A stretch of DNA of 41,759 nt from Rhodospirillales bacterium (GTDB lineage Bacteria > Pseudomonadota > Gammaproteobacteria > Steroidobacterales > JAHEKG01). Below the pieces are notes generated by a model that had not been told where the DNA came from, searched no databases, and saw nothing but the letters and a program-made list of their open reading frames with translations. Location of the stretch: contig JAHEKG010000003.1 of the NCBI GenBank assembly GCA_024638475.1, positions 1 through 41,759 of the forward strand. The letters are read 5' to 3'. Positions 27,278 through 34,940 of the stretch are shown piece after piece. Position numbers and translations under genes: made by a program. Positions within the stretch are counted from its first letter, which is position 1; each line of letters starts with the position of its first letter.

Positions 27278-28165
27278 ATGCAACGCAGACATCTACTGAC
27301 CGGCGCCGCGGCCAGCTTCGCCGGCCTCGCTCCCGCCGCCAGTGTTAAGGGGCGTGCTTTAGCCCTCGATTTGAAAAACGCTGCCGACCAGCTTTTCGCC
27401 TACGTCAAGATGACCGGCGACCTCGAGGACGGCAAAGAAGTCATCGGCTGGATGAAGGGCACCGTGTATTCCGTTTTTGACGATGGCGCCAATGTGGAGC
27501 CCCTGTTTGCGGCGGGCGCGCTGTCGTTCTCCAGATCTTTCAAGGATACGGAGACGAGTTACAAGAACACCTCCAACTTCATCATCTGTTATATGGATTT
27601 ACGCAGCGGTGCAGTGCTCGAGGAGTGGTACAATCCGTGGCTGAAACGCACGGTGCCTGTTGTCAATTACGCCAGCCGCATCGACACGATCACTCGCGCC
27701 AACACGGCGGTGTCGGAGAAAACCGCCGTTCGGATAGAGTGGATGCAGGACGGCGATGACGTGATCCGCTGGACCGACGGCCGGATGAAGAAAAAGAACC
27801 CCATCACCCCCGATAAGTGGCCCAAGGCGTCGGTGGGTGAGTGGTATTTCAAGAATCAGTCCAGCCAGATCATCGCTAAACTATCGGACTTGACCAATCC
27901 CGACCTCACCGCCGTCGATTCATTGACGATGGGGCAACGTTTTGGGCCTTGGTATCCCTGGATGGAAATGGGCCAAGCGGCTGGGCGAACCTATCGGCGG
28001 GATGTCTCCAAGCGGGCGAAGCAGCTCGATGACGTCCCCGGACCGATCCCCGTCTATGCCGCGCGGCGTTTCCCCGAATTCATGCAGGCGCCGCAGAAAT
28101 GGGAGGGGATCTACGTCGACCCGGAGACGTTGTGGACGCAGCAGCAGCCCCCCGAGGTTGCGTAA
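27278..28165 (+). CDS. Tat-exported DUF1838 protein (copy 2)
   Basis: A 295-aa protein with a Tat-like signal MQRRHLLTGAAASFAGLAPA and a single DUF1838 domain: LFAYVKMTGDLEDGKEVIGW, MKGTVYSVFDDG, ICYMDLRSGAVLEEWYNPW and GPWYPWMEMGQAAG. The ATG at 27278 is supported by AGGAG at 6-nt spacing and the track start at 27224 is rejected. It lacks the SnoaL-like domain of the copy at 20356. The domain has no known function. It ends 13 nt from the stop of the converging CpcT-like gene at 28179. The position between two CpcT-like genes suggests it works with them. Confidence 0.87.
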   Translation: MQRRHLLTGAAASFAGLAPAASVKGRALALDLKNAADQLFAYVKMTGDLEDGKEVIGWMKGTVYSVFDDGANVEPLFAAGALSFSRSFKDTETSYKNTSNFIICYMDLRSGAVLEEWYNPWLKRTVPVVNYASRIDTITRANTAVSEKTAVRIEWMQDGDDVIRWTDGRMKKKNPITPDKWPKASVGEWYFKNQSSQIIAKLSDLTNPDLTAVDSLTMGQRFGPWYPWMEMGQAAGRTYRRDVSKRAKQLDDVPGPIPVYAARRFPEFMQAPQKWEGIYVDPETLWTQQQPPEVA

Positions 28166-28178
28166 CGCCGTTGACGGC

Positions 28179-29204
28179 TTACGAGTCGGGTCGCAGCCAA
28201 TGCTGCAACTGGACCTGTTGCGGCGTATTCAGATCGCATTGGACCCGCAGGTAGCCGGGATTGACGCCGATGCGATCGGCCCCCGGATTGCCCCAGGCAT
28301 ACACCAGGGTCGGTCCGGTTTCATCCCCTTGTTGAACGACAATCACGAAAGTTTCGCGTTGCATACCGTAGGACCAGTTATTGCGCATGGTGAGGACCAT
28401 GTCACGCCCGTCCGGGTGGGTGAATGGAAACGTTCCGCCTTGATCATGCATATTGACGTAGTGATGCGTGACGGTTGGAGCGCCTCCTGACGGCTTAGGA
28501 AAATCGATCATGCAAGAGAACCAACGCGCGCGCTCCAATTGGTGCCAACTAAATTCGGCAACTTGTTCTATCACTTCGTCGGTAGCGGCGTTGAGGATGC
28601 GATCGCGAAACCAATACTGACCCTGCGTTACGCGCAATTGGTAGTCGGAGTAGCGGCGCTGGGCGCCCTGACCGAATAAACAGGTTTTGTGCTTCATGCC
28701 GCCCGCCAACCAGTCGCCATCGCGACGAATGAACACGTCGCAGCCCTCCAAGCTGCTGACGGCGTCACTGGTTAGACCGGCAAGCAGCTCGGGATCGTCA
28801 TGTGCCCCGAGGATTGACTTGCCGTCTTTCAAGAACATCAATTTGAGGCGGATGGCCTTTTCGGCTTCGTCAGCCGATAATATGTAGAGCCGCTGGCGAA
28901 AAATAGAGCTCGGGTCGTTGTTCTTGTACTCTTCGACGTAGAGCACATGCTCGCCCAGCGCGGGCACATCCACGCGGCGAATCTGAGCATGCACCCGCAA
29001 ATGGCCGCCGCTGTCCATGTCCTTTTTCCCGACGCTCGCATCGAATGCGAGTTGCTCACGATTGTCATAGTCCCCCGGCCAGATGCTCACTAAATACTCT
29101 AGTTCGCGTTCGAGCAAGGTGAAGGTTCTTTCCTCGGCAGCCGCTGCGGTGTGCATGAGCGCTGCGGTGATACAACTCGCCATTAGTTTTCGATGAGCTT
29201 TCAT
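28179..29204 (-). CDS. Exported CpcT/CpeT-like protein with extra C-terminal domain (copy 3)
   Basis: A 341-aa exported protein (Sec signal LMASCITAALMHTAAAAE). The CpcT/CpeT part (about 28-220) has IWPGDYDNREQLAFD, FRQRLYILS, IRLKLMFLKDG, LEGCDVFIRR, WLAGGMKHKTCLF and DYQLRVTQGQYWFRD. The second domain (about 226-326) shares with copy 2: ARWFSCMI, NMHDQGG, RDMVLTMRNN, ETFVIVVQQG, YAWGNPGADRIGVN and LRVQCDL. The ATG at 29204 has GGAG at 5-nt spacing and lies 15 nt downstream of the amine oxidase stop, so the two are co-transcribed. The clear pairing of a CpcT-like protein with an amine oxidase in one operon is the strongest functional hint in the region. Confidence 0.83.
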   Translation of the reverse strand: MKAHRKLMASCITAALMHTAAAAEERTFTLLERELEYLVSIWPGDYDNREQLAFDASVGKKDMDSGGHLRVHAQIRRVDVPALGEHVLYVEEYKNNDPSSIFRQRLYILSADEAEKAIRLKLMFLKDGKSILGAHDDPELLAGLTSDAVSSLEGCDVFIRRDGDWLAGGMKHKTCLFGQGAQRRYSDYQLRVTQGQYWFRDRILNAATDEVIEQVAEFSWHQLERARWFSCMIDFPKPSGGAPTVTHHYVNMHDQGGTFPFTHPDGRDMVLTMRNNWSYGMQRETFVIVVQQGDETGPTLVYAWGNPGADRIGVNPGYLRVQCDLNTPQQVQLQHWLRPDS

Positions 29205-29219
29205 TTGGTCTCCAATTTC

Positions 29220-30677
29220 TCAGCTTAGTTTTAGCAGGATTTCCAACGCAGCGCGCTCGCCTGACTCCAATGCGCCTTCCATGCCGCGCTGCAATCTCGC
29301 CGTGTGTTCGCCAGCGAAATGAATGCGGCCGTGAGGCCGCGCCATGTCACTGGCAAACCGGCTGATCTGCCCCGGTCCCCAAGAAGCCCAAGTGCCGCCA
29401 GCGTAGGGGTCTCGCTGCCAGGACCAGACTTTCAGGGGCGTTAGGGCGGCCTCAGCAGCTGGTCGAATGCGCTTTAGAGCCGCCATGCTGCGAGCAATGA
29501 GTTCAGCATGCTCGTATCTATCGGCCAGTATGGCGTCCGCTCCCATCAGCCAGATGGCGGCAGACGTCACATCGTCCTGCGGTCCATAGGGATATGCTAG
29601 GAGTTGGCCGACACTGGTGTCGGTCCACATCGTCGGGGGCAGGCCGTCCTGTTCCCAGTACGGTGCGTCGACCCGCAGCAGGATCTGTGTGGTGGTGCTG
29701 TAGTTCAAGGTATTCACGGCCTCGGCCTGACGGCCCCGCAGTGGCGGGTCAAACTTCACCAGTCGTGCTGCGCAGAAGGGTAGTGTGACCAATGCGGTCC
29801 GTGCCCGAAAGACGTCCCCAGACTGGGTATGCACTTCGACGCCCGTCGAGTCGGAGCGTATGGCCGTCACCGGCGTGTTGAGCCTGATGGTGCCGCGAAA
29901 AGCAGCGCCCATGGCTTCGGGCAGGCGCATGTTGCCGCCCTTGACGTGGAACACGCCCTTGCGCTGAGACTGGTGGGTAGCCCAGGTTGCGAGCTGATGA
30001 ATATGTAGCGCTGAAACATCCTCAGCCGAATTACCGTAGCCTTGATTCTCGGTTACGCCGAGGGCAATGCTGCGATCGCTAAAACCCGCTTCGCTGAGAG
30101 CCGCGGCGACGGAGATGTCGTGGACGGAAAATTTCGGATCGTACCAGTCGTCCAGTTCTTTGAGCGGGTTGAGGGAGTTGAGTGCCGCGCTGCGAAAATC
30201 CCACGGCGCGGTGGTTCTTAGATCGCCCCGGAATGGATTCAAGGGATGATCCGGCCATTCGGATAGGCGAATGAAATTACCCTCCAGGTGAAGAATAGTG
30301 CGGCCAATATCCTCAGCCGGATACTCCACGGGCTCACGGGGCCGCATGGACTCCAATGGCACGCCCAGGTCGCGTGCCATATCGAGTATTCGTGCGTACA
30401 TAGGTCCAATGACATTGGCCCCCGCTTCGGGTGCACCCGGCACGTCATCCAAGGTAAACACACGGCCGCCAAGCCGGTCTCGAGCCTCGATGATTTCGAC
30501 TTGCAGACCCTCCCGCTGTAAAGCTAGGGCTGCACCCAGACCCGATAATCCGCCCCCGACGATGATCGCGTCGATGATCGGTCGGCGTTGTTGAGCGGCT
30601 GTTCGGGATGCGGGGGCGCCTGACGCTGCCACTCCAAGGGCACCCAACAGAATTTTGCGGCGTGTTGTCGTGATCAT
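29220..30677 (-). CDS. Tat-exported flavin monoamine oxidase family protein (copy 2)
   Basis: A 485-aa FAD-dependent oxidase paralogous to the gene at 21645. The Tat-like signal is TTTRRKILLGALGVAASG. FAD motifs are AIIVGGGLSGLGAALALQREG (short form shown) and DRLGGRVFTLDDVPG at the N-terminus and HFAGEHTARLQRGMEGALES at the C-terminus. The shared EWPDHPLNP patch occurs at the same place as in copy 1. I chose ATG 30677, since the track start adds 16 residues before the Tat signal; the Shine-Dalgarno is weak. It is divergent from the TetR gene across an AT-rich 190-nt gap, so TetR control is likely. Amine versus other CH-NH or CH-OH substrate cannot be decided. Confidence 0.9.
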   Translation of the reverse strand: MITTTRRKILLGALGVAASGAPASRTAAQQRRPIIDAIIVGGGLSGLGAALALQREGLQVEIIEARDRLGGRVFTLDDVPGAPEAGANVIGPMYARILDMARDLGVPLESMRPREPVEYPAEDIGRTILHLEGNFIRLSEWPDHPLNPFRGDLRTTAPWDFRSAALNSLNPLKELDDWYDPKFSVHDISVAAALSEAGFSDRSIALGVTENQGYGNSAEDVSALHIHQLATWATHQSQRKGVFHVKGGNMRLPEAMGAAFRGTIRLNTPVTAIRSDSTGVEVHTQSGDVFRARTALVTLPFCAARLVKFDPPLRGRQAEAVNTLNYSTTTQILLRVDAPYWEQDGLPPTMWTDTSVGQLLAYPYGPQDDVTSAAIWLMGADAILADRYEHAELIARSMAALKRIRPAAEAALTPLKVWSWQRDPYAGGTWASWGPGQISRFASDMARPHGRIHFAGEHTARLQRGMEGALESGERAALEILLKLS

Positions 30678-30749
30678 GCTGGTGTCTACGCTTCCGGCCG
30701 TCCGTGCTGACCATAGCACCTCCAATCTTCCTCTGGAGGGCGAGCGGAC

Positions 30750-30845
30750 CTATGAATCAATAGTCAAAAAATATAATAAAAAATCAATTCAATCAGTAAT
30801 TTATGAATCAACTTGTATTAATTCTATTATTCTATAGAATATATG
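30750..30845. promoter_or_regulatory. AT-rich divergent control region with repeated operator-like motif
   Basis: This stretch between the amine oxidase and TetR genes is strikingly AT-rich against GC-rich neighbours. It holds two direct copies of TATGAATCAA (30751-30760 and 30802-30811), 51 nt apart, close to five helical turns, and a perfect 12-nt palindrome ATTCTATAGAAT (30829-30840). TATAAT is present at 30772. Promoters in both directions are expected but I cannot place them securely. The repeats are good candidates for TetR binding. Confidence 0.55.
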
Positions 30846-30867
30846 GCGGATTTGATCATGTGATTCC

Positions 30868-31500
30868 ATGAAACCCAAGAATACGGATAGCGAAAAATAC
30901 CAGCTGCATAGGCGGGAAGCCGTGCGTGCAGCCGCGACCGTGTTTTCGGCGAATGGATTTCACGGCGCTAGCACCAGCGATATAGCCGAGCAGCTCGGTA
31001 TCAAGCAGGGGAGCCTTTACTACTACTTCGCCTCGAAAGAAGAGGCGCTGGAAGAGGTTTGCCTCTATGGGCTCGAGACTTACACGAAGAATATGGACGT
31101 GATTGCCCACGACACCGGCCAACCCTTCGAGGCACGACTATTCGCGGTTGTCACGAATCACCTGACCAGCTATCGCGACAAAAGCGAGGCGCTCAAGGTA
31201 CACAACAATGAGCGTTTATATCTACCGGAAGCCCGGCGCGTTCGCCTGAAGGCAATGGGTAGCAAATATCGCCGCCAGCTCGAAAGCGTTATTGAACATG
31301 GAATCGAGGAGGGCGCCGTTAGCGCAACCTTGGATGCTCATTTCGCCGCGCAGTCGGTTATCGGAATCTGTAACTCGCTCGGAGAGCATATCGTCCGGGA
31401 AACAGACGTTGACGTATTCGACCTCGTTCGGAAGTGTACGGGCCTTCTGTTGCACGGCATGTCGTCGGAGCAAGGGTCGGGCCGGCCGAATACTTCTTAG
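30868..31500 (+). CDS. TetR/AcrR family transcriptional regulator
   Basis: A 210-aa repressor-type regulator. The N-terminal helix-turn-helix is typical: AAATVFSANGFHGASTSDIA, EQLGIKQGSLYYYFASKEEAL (about 20-65). The C-terminal ligand domain (70-200) has no recognisable ligand signature. It is divergent from the Tat amine oxidase/CpcT operon, which is the usual arrangement for a local repressor controlling its neighbour and itself. The likely ligand is a substrate or product of the cluster. The ATG at 30868 lacks a clear Shine-Dalgarno sequence, but no better start fits the domain. Confidence 0.92.
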   Translation: MKPKNTDSEKYQLHRREAVRAAATVFSANGFHGASTSDIAEQLGIKQGSLYYYFASKEEALEEVCLYGLETYTKNMDVIAHDTGQPFEARLFAVVTNHLTSYRDKSEALKVHNNERLYLPEARRVRLKAMGSKYRRQLESVIEHGIEEGAVSATLDAHFAAQSVIGICNSLGEHIVRETDVDVFDLVRKCTGLLLHGMSSEQGSGRPNTS

Positions 31501-31531
31501 AAAAATTACCTCCAAGAAAAAGGATTGATAG

Positions 31532-33244
31532 ATGGGTGCTTTTAAAGAGCCACACGGTGGCGAACTCAAGGAATTGTATCTGCCGGAGCGGCAGGCCGAC
31601 GAAGAAAAGGTGAAAGCCAAAGACTATCCGTCCTGGGACCTAACCCCGCGTCAAATATGCGATCTGGACTTGCTGATGAACGGCGCATTTTCACCGCTCG
31701 AGGGTTTCCTTGGGCAGAGTGACTACGAAAGCGTTTGCGACAGCATGCGCCTGACGAGCGGTGTGCTTTGGCCCGTGCCGATCACGCTGGATGTCAGCGA
31801 AGCGTTCGCGGGCAACATAGAAGCGGGCAAGGTCATTGGCCTGCGCGACCAGGAGGGCGTATTACTGGCGACGCTGGAGGTCAGCGACATCTGGACGCCG
31901 GACCTGATGAGTGAGGCACAACGCGTCTACGGCTCTCAGGACGACAACCATCCCAGCGTGGCTTTTCTCAAGCATTCGTCGAACCCCGTTTATATCGGTG
32001 GCCGGATCCGTGGCGTTGAACCGCCGACCTACTATGACTTTAAACTCCTCCGCGATACGCCCTCCGAGCTACGTGGCCGCTTCCGCAAGCTGGGTTGGCG
32101 CAAGATCGTTGCGTTTCAGACCCGCAATCCGCTACACCGCGCCCACCAGGAATTGACCTTTCGGGCGGCGCGTGAAGCCGACGCGAACTTGCTCATACAC
32201 CCGGTGGTCGGCATGACCAAGCCCGGCGATATCGATCATTTTACGCGCGTGCGCTGCTACGAACATGTTCTCAATCAATACCCCGAGCAGACGACTCAAC
32301 TGAGTCTTCTTAACCTCGCCATGCGCATGGGTGGCCCCCGTGAAACCCTGTGGCACGCGATCATCCGCAAAAACTACGGTTGTACCCACTTCATCGTTGG
32401 TCGCGATCATGCCGGGCCCGGCAATGACAAAGACGGCAACCCGTTTTACGGCCCCTACGACGCCCAAGAGTTGTTCAAAGAGCATGAGGAAGAGCTCGAC
32501 ATCACGATGGTTCCGTTCAAGATGATGGTCTATGTCGAGAACAAGGCCGAGTACGTAGCGGCGGATGAGACCGAACCGACGGACAAGGTTTTGAATCTTT
32601 CCGGAACCGAGTTCCGCCGCCGGTTGCAGGAGGGCCTCGATATTCCCGAATGGTTCTCGTATCCGCGGGTGGTCGAGGAATTGCGGCGTGCCCACCCGCC
32701 GAAGCACCGGCAAGGCTTCACCGTATTTTTCACCGGCCTTTCCGGATCGGGGAAATCGACCGTCGCCAATGCATTGATGGTCAAGCTGCTGGAAGACGGG
32801 TCACGCCCCGTCACGTTGCTGGATGGGGATATTGTCCGCAAGCACCTGTCCAGCGAGTTGAATTTTTCGAAAGAGCACCGCGACCTAAATATCCAAAGGA
32901 TCGGTTTCGTCGCCAGTGAAATTACGAAAAACGGTGGCATCGCGATTTGCGCGCCGATTGCGCCCTACGCGGGTGCCCGCAGATTGGTGAGAGATATGAT
33001 TACCCCACAGGGCGGGTTCATGGAAACTTATGTATCGACCCCGATCGAGGTGTGCGAGCAACGCGACCGCAAGGGCCTTTATGCCATGGCTCGGGCCGGT
33101 AAGATCAAGGGATTTACCGGCATCGACGATCCTTATGAGGTTCCGGAGAATCCGGAGATCGCTATCGATACTTCGAAACTGTCCGCGGACCTTGCCGCGC
33201 ACCGTATTCTGATTACACTCGAGAAGCTGGGCTATATTCGCTGA
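31532..33244 (+). CDS. Bifunctional sulfate adenylyltransferase/adenylylsulfate kinase
   Basis: A 570-aa fusion that activates sulfate in two steps: ATP sulfurylase makes APS, APS kinase makes PAPS. The N-terminal part (about 1-385) is the single-chain ATP sulfurylase type, with FQTRNPLHRAHQEL and GRDHAGPG. The C-terminal APS kinase (about 390-565) has an intact P-loop GLSGSGKST and LDGDIVRKHLSSELNFS, then APIAPYAGARR, so both activities are probably retained (in fungal homologues the kinase-like part is degenerate). AAGGA lies 7 nt before the ATG. No cysDN, cysH or cysI is near. It follows the TetR gene by 31 nt in the same direction but functional linkage is not evident. A role in sulfation via PAPS is possible. 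Confidence 0.95.
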   Translation: MGAFKEPHGGELKELYLPERQADEEKVKAKDYPSWDLTPRQICDLDLLMNGAFSPLEGFLGQSDYESVCDSMRLTSGVLWPVPITLDVSEAFAGNIEAGKVIGLRDQEGVLLATLEVSDIWTPDLMSEAQRVYGSQDDNHPSVAFLKHSSNPVYIGGRIRGVEPPTYYDFKLLRDTPSELRGRFRKLGWRKIVAFQTRNPLHRAHQELTFRAAREADANLLIHPVVGMTKPGDIDHFTRVRCYEHVLNQYPEQTTQLSLLNLAMRMGGPRETLWHAIIRKNYGCTHFIVGRDHAGPGNDKDGNPFYGPYDAQELFKEHEEELDITMVPFKMMVYVENKAEYVAADETEPTDKVLNLSGTEFRRRLQEGLDIPEWFSYPRVVEELRRAHPPKHRQGFTVFFTGLSGSGKSTVANALMVKLLEDGSRPVTLLDGDIVRKHLSSELNFSKEHRDLNIQRIGFVASEITKNGGIAICAPIAPYAGARRLVRDMITPQGGFMETYVSTPIEVCEQRDRKGLYAMARAGKIKGFTGIDDPYEVPENPEIAIDTSKLSADLAAHRILITLEKLGYIR

Positions 33245-33294
33245 CGGGAACCCATTGTCCCCACGCCTCTCCGGCTGCGGTACGAGCCCGGAAA

Positions 33295-33723
33295 CTAACC
33301 GTAGCTTTCGAGCAGCAGGTTGGTTTCCGTTGCCGTGACGCCGTCGATGAGCCGGAGTGCGCCGACGACTTTGTTGAAGGCTGACAACGAATCCGTTTGT
33401 ATTTCCGCGATGACATCCCAGCGGCCCGTCGTGTGGTGGACCGCAGCCACATTAGGGTTGCCGCGCAGGCTCGCGATGACGCCCGCCTCGCTTGCGCTAT
33501 CCGCGCGGATGCTCATCAGCGCTCGGACCGCGGGTTCGGCCGCTTCGGAACCCATCCTGACGGTGTAGCCGAGAATAACGCCCGCGTTTTCCAGCCGGCG
33601 CATTCGATTCTGGACGGTGGCCCGGGACACGCCCAAGCGGCTCGCCAGTTCGACGACGGAAAGCCGGGCATTGTCCCGCAACAGAGCCAGTAAACCCTGA
33701 TCTTTGGCGTCGAGCTTAAGCAT
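33295..33723 (-). CDS. Lrp/AsnC family transcriptional regulator
   Basis: A 142-aa regulator with N-terminal helix-turn-helix (LASRLGVSRATVQNRMRRLE) and C-terminal RAM ligand domain (HTTGRWDVIAEIQ). The ATG at 33723 gives the standard AsnC start (LKLDAKDQGLLALL); the track start adds 21 residues without similarity. It is divergent from ornithine cyclodeaminase and arginase across 144 nt and so most likely senses arginine, ornithine or a related amino acid and controls these genes. This is a common arrangement in proteobacterial arginine catabolism; the effector is inference. Confidence 0.93.
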   Translation of the reverse strand: MLKLDAKDQGLLALLRDNARLSVVELASRLGVSRATVQNRMRRLENAGVILGYTVRMGSEAAEPAVRALMSIRADSASEAGVIASLRGNPNVAAVHHTTGRWDVIAEIQTDSLSAFNKVVGALRLIDGVTATETNLLLESYG

Positions 33724-33811
33724 GGTTATGATTGGCCGTCTGTATGCATATCGTTCATACTCACTGACATTAGGCAACAAAATCACTCAAAAATATACAC
33801 ATTGTGGTCTA

Positions 33812-33839
33812 TTAACTAGCTTATAGTTCGCATTATATT
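33812..33839 (+). promoter_or_regulatory. Probable promoter of ornithine cyclodeaminase-arginase operon
   Basis: TTAACT (33812-33817) and TATATT (33834-33839) are 16 nt apart, in an AT-rich stretch about 30 nt before the ATG at 33868. Start of transcription would fall near 33846, just before the AGGGA ribosome binding site. The AsnC-type regulator could bind this region. Confidence 0.4.
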
Positions 33840-33867
33840 AGCGATATGATAGTTCAGGGACAGCCCA

Positions 33868-34917
33868 ATGACTCAATTCATCGACGTTCCCGCCCTATGT
33901 AGGCTGGTGAGCCAGGTCGGCGTCGCCGAATTCATAGCCGGCATGGCTGGGGCTATTCGTGAGGATTTCCTCCGCTGGGAGGAATTCGACAAGTCCGCGC
34001 GCACGGCGTCGCACAGCGACGTGGGGGTCATCGAGCTCATGCCCATCTCGGACTCGGAGCGCTACGGCTTCAAATATGTCAACGGCCATCCTTCGAATAC
34101 TGAACGAGGTTTGCCGACCGTCATGGCGTTTGGTGCGCTCGCCGATGTCGCTACGGGCTATCCCACGTTCGTCGCGGAATTGACGGTGACCACAGCACTG
34201 CGAACCGCTGCGACGTCGGCCATAGCGGCCAGCGTCCTAGCCCGACCGAACGTCACTAGTATGGGGATGATCGGCTGCGGAGCGCAGAGTGAGTTTCAGG
34301 CCCTGGCGTTCCATCGGTTGTTGGGTGTCGAAACGATTCGCGCCTACGATATCGACCCTGGCGCGATGGCGAAGCTGCAGCGAAACTTGCAAGATATCCA
34401 CGGCCCGCAGGTTTTCCTGGTCGATTCTCCGCAGCAAGCCGTGGCCGGTATGGACATCGTCACGACCTGTACGGCGGACAAGGCCTGGGCAACGATATTG
34501 ACACCGGATATGGTAGAGCCCGGGATGCACATCAACGGCCTCGGGGGAGATTGTCCGGGTAAAACCGAGTTGCACTTAGACGTTCTCAAGAACGCCAAGG
34601 TATTCGTCGAGTACGAACCGCAAACCCGACTCGAAGGCGATATCCAACAATTACCCGGCACGCACCCGGTACATGAGTTGTGGCGAGTCCTTGCCGAACT
34701 TGAGCCTGGCCGCGATAGCGCTTCGCAGGTGACGGTATTCGATTCGGTAGGCTTTGCGCTCGAAGATTATTCTGCGCTTCGGTATTTACAGAAAGTTGCC
34801 GAGCAGTATGGCGAAGGAGAGACGATTGCGTTGATACCGGAACTGGCAGACCCTAAGGACTTGTTCGAACTCGTCATGGACTCTAGTGGCCGCGCACATG
34901 CTCGTAGGGTCGCCTAG
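33868..34917 (+). CDS. Ornithine cyclodeaminase
   Basis: Converts L-ornithine to L-proline with release of ammonia, using bound NAD. The 349-aa protein has the features of true ornithine cyclodeaminases: GFKYVNGHPSNTERGLPTV with the substrate Lys, ELTVTTALRTAATSA, the Rossmann motif MGMIGCGAQSEFQALAF, and GLGGDCPGKTELH with the catalytic Asp. AGGGA precedes the ATG at 6-nt spacing. It is followed by arginase after 23 nt; together the two turn arginine into proline plus urea and ammonia. No frameshift or missing motif. Other mu-crystallin family members (alanine dehydrogenase, ketimine reductase) are less likely because of the GGDCPGKTE motif. Confidence 0.94.
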   Translation: MTQFIDVPALCRLVSQVGVAEFIAGMAGAIREDFLRWEEFDKSARTASHSDVGVIELMPISDSERYGFKYVNGHPSNTERGLPTVMAFGALADVATGYPTFVAELTVTTALRTAATSAIAASVLARPNVTSMGMIGCGAQSEFQALAFHRLLGVETIRAYDIDPGAMAKLQRNLQDIHGPQVFLVDSPQQAVAGMDIVTTCTADKAWATILTPDMVEPGMHINGLGGDCPGKTELHLDVLKNAKVFVEYEPQTRLEGDIQQLPGTHPVHELWRVLAELEPGRDSASQVTVFDSVGFALEDYSALRYLQKVAEQYGEGETIALIPELADPKDLFELVMDSSGRAHARRVA

Positions 34918-34940
34918 CGTCGGTTGATCGAGGTTGAGCC

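Noticed and set aside
24822-29204. Evidence for phycobilisomes or phototrophy from CpcT/CpeT-like genes
   Set aside because: No phycobiliprotein, linker or bilin reductase gene is present, and the proteins carry export signals unlike cyanobacterial lyases.
33258-33292. Imperfect hairpin TCCGGCT/AGCCCGGA between the sulfurylase-kinase and AsnC-type genes
   Set aside because: It has a bulge and lacks a T-run on either strand; position is suggestive of termination but the structure is not convincing.
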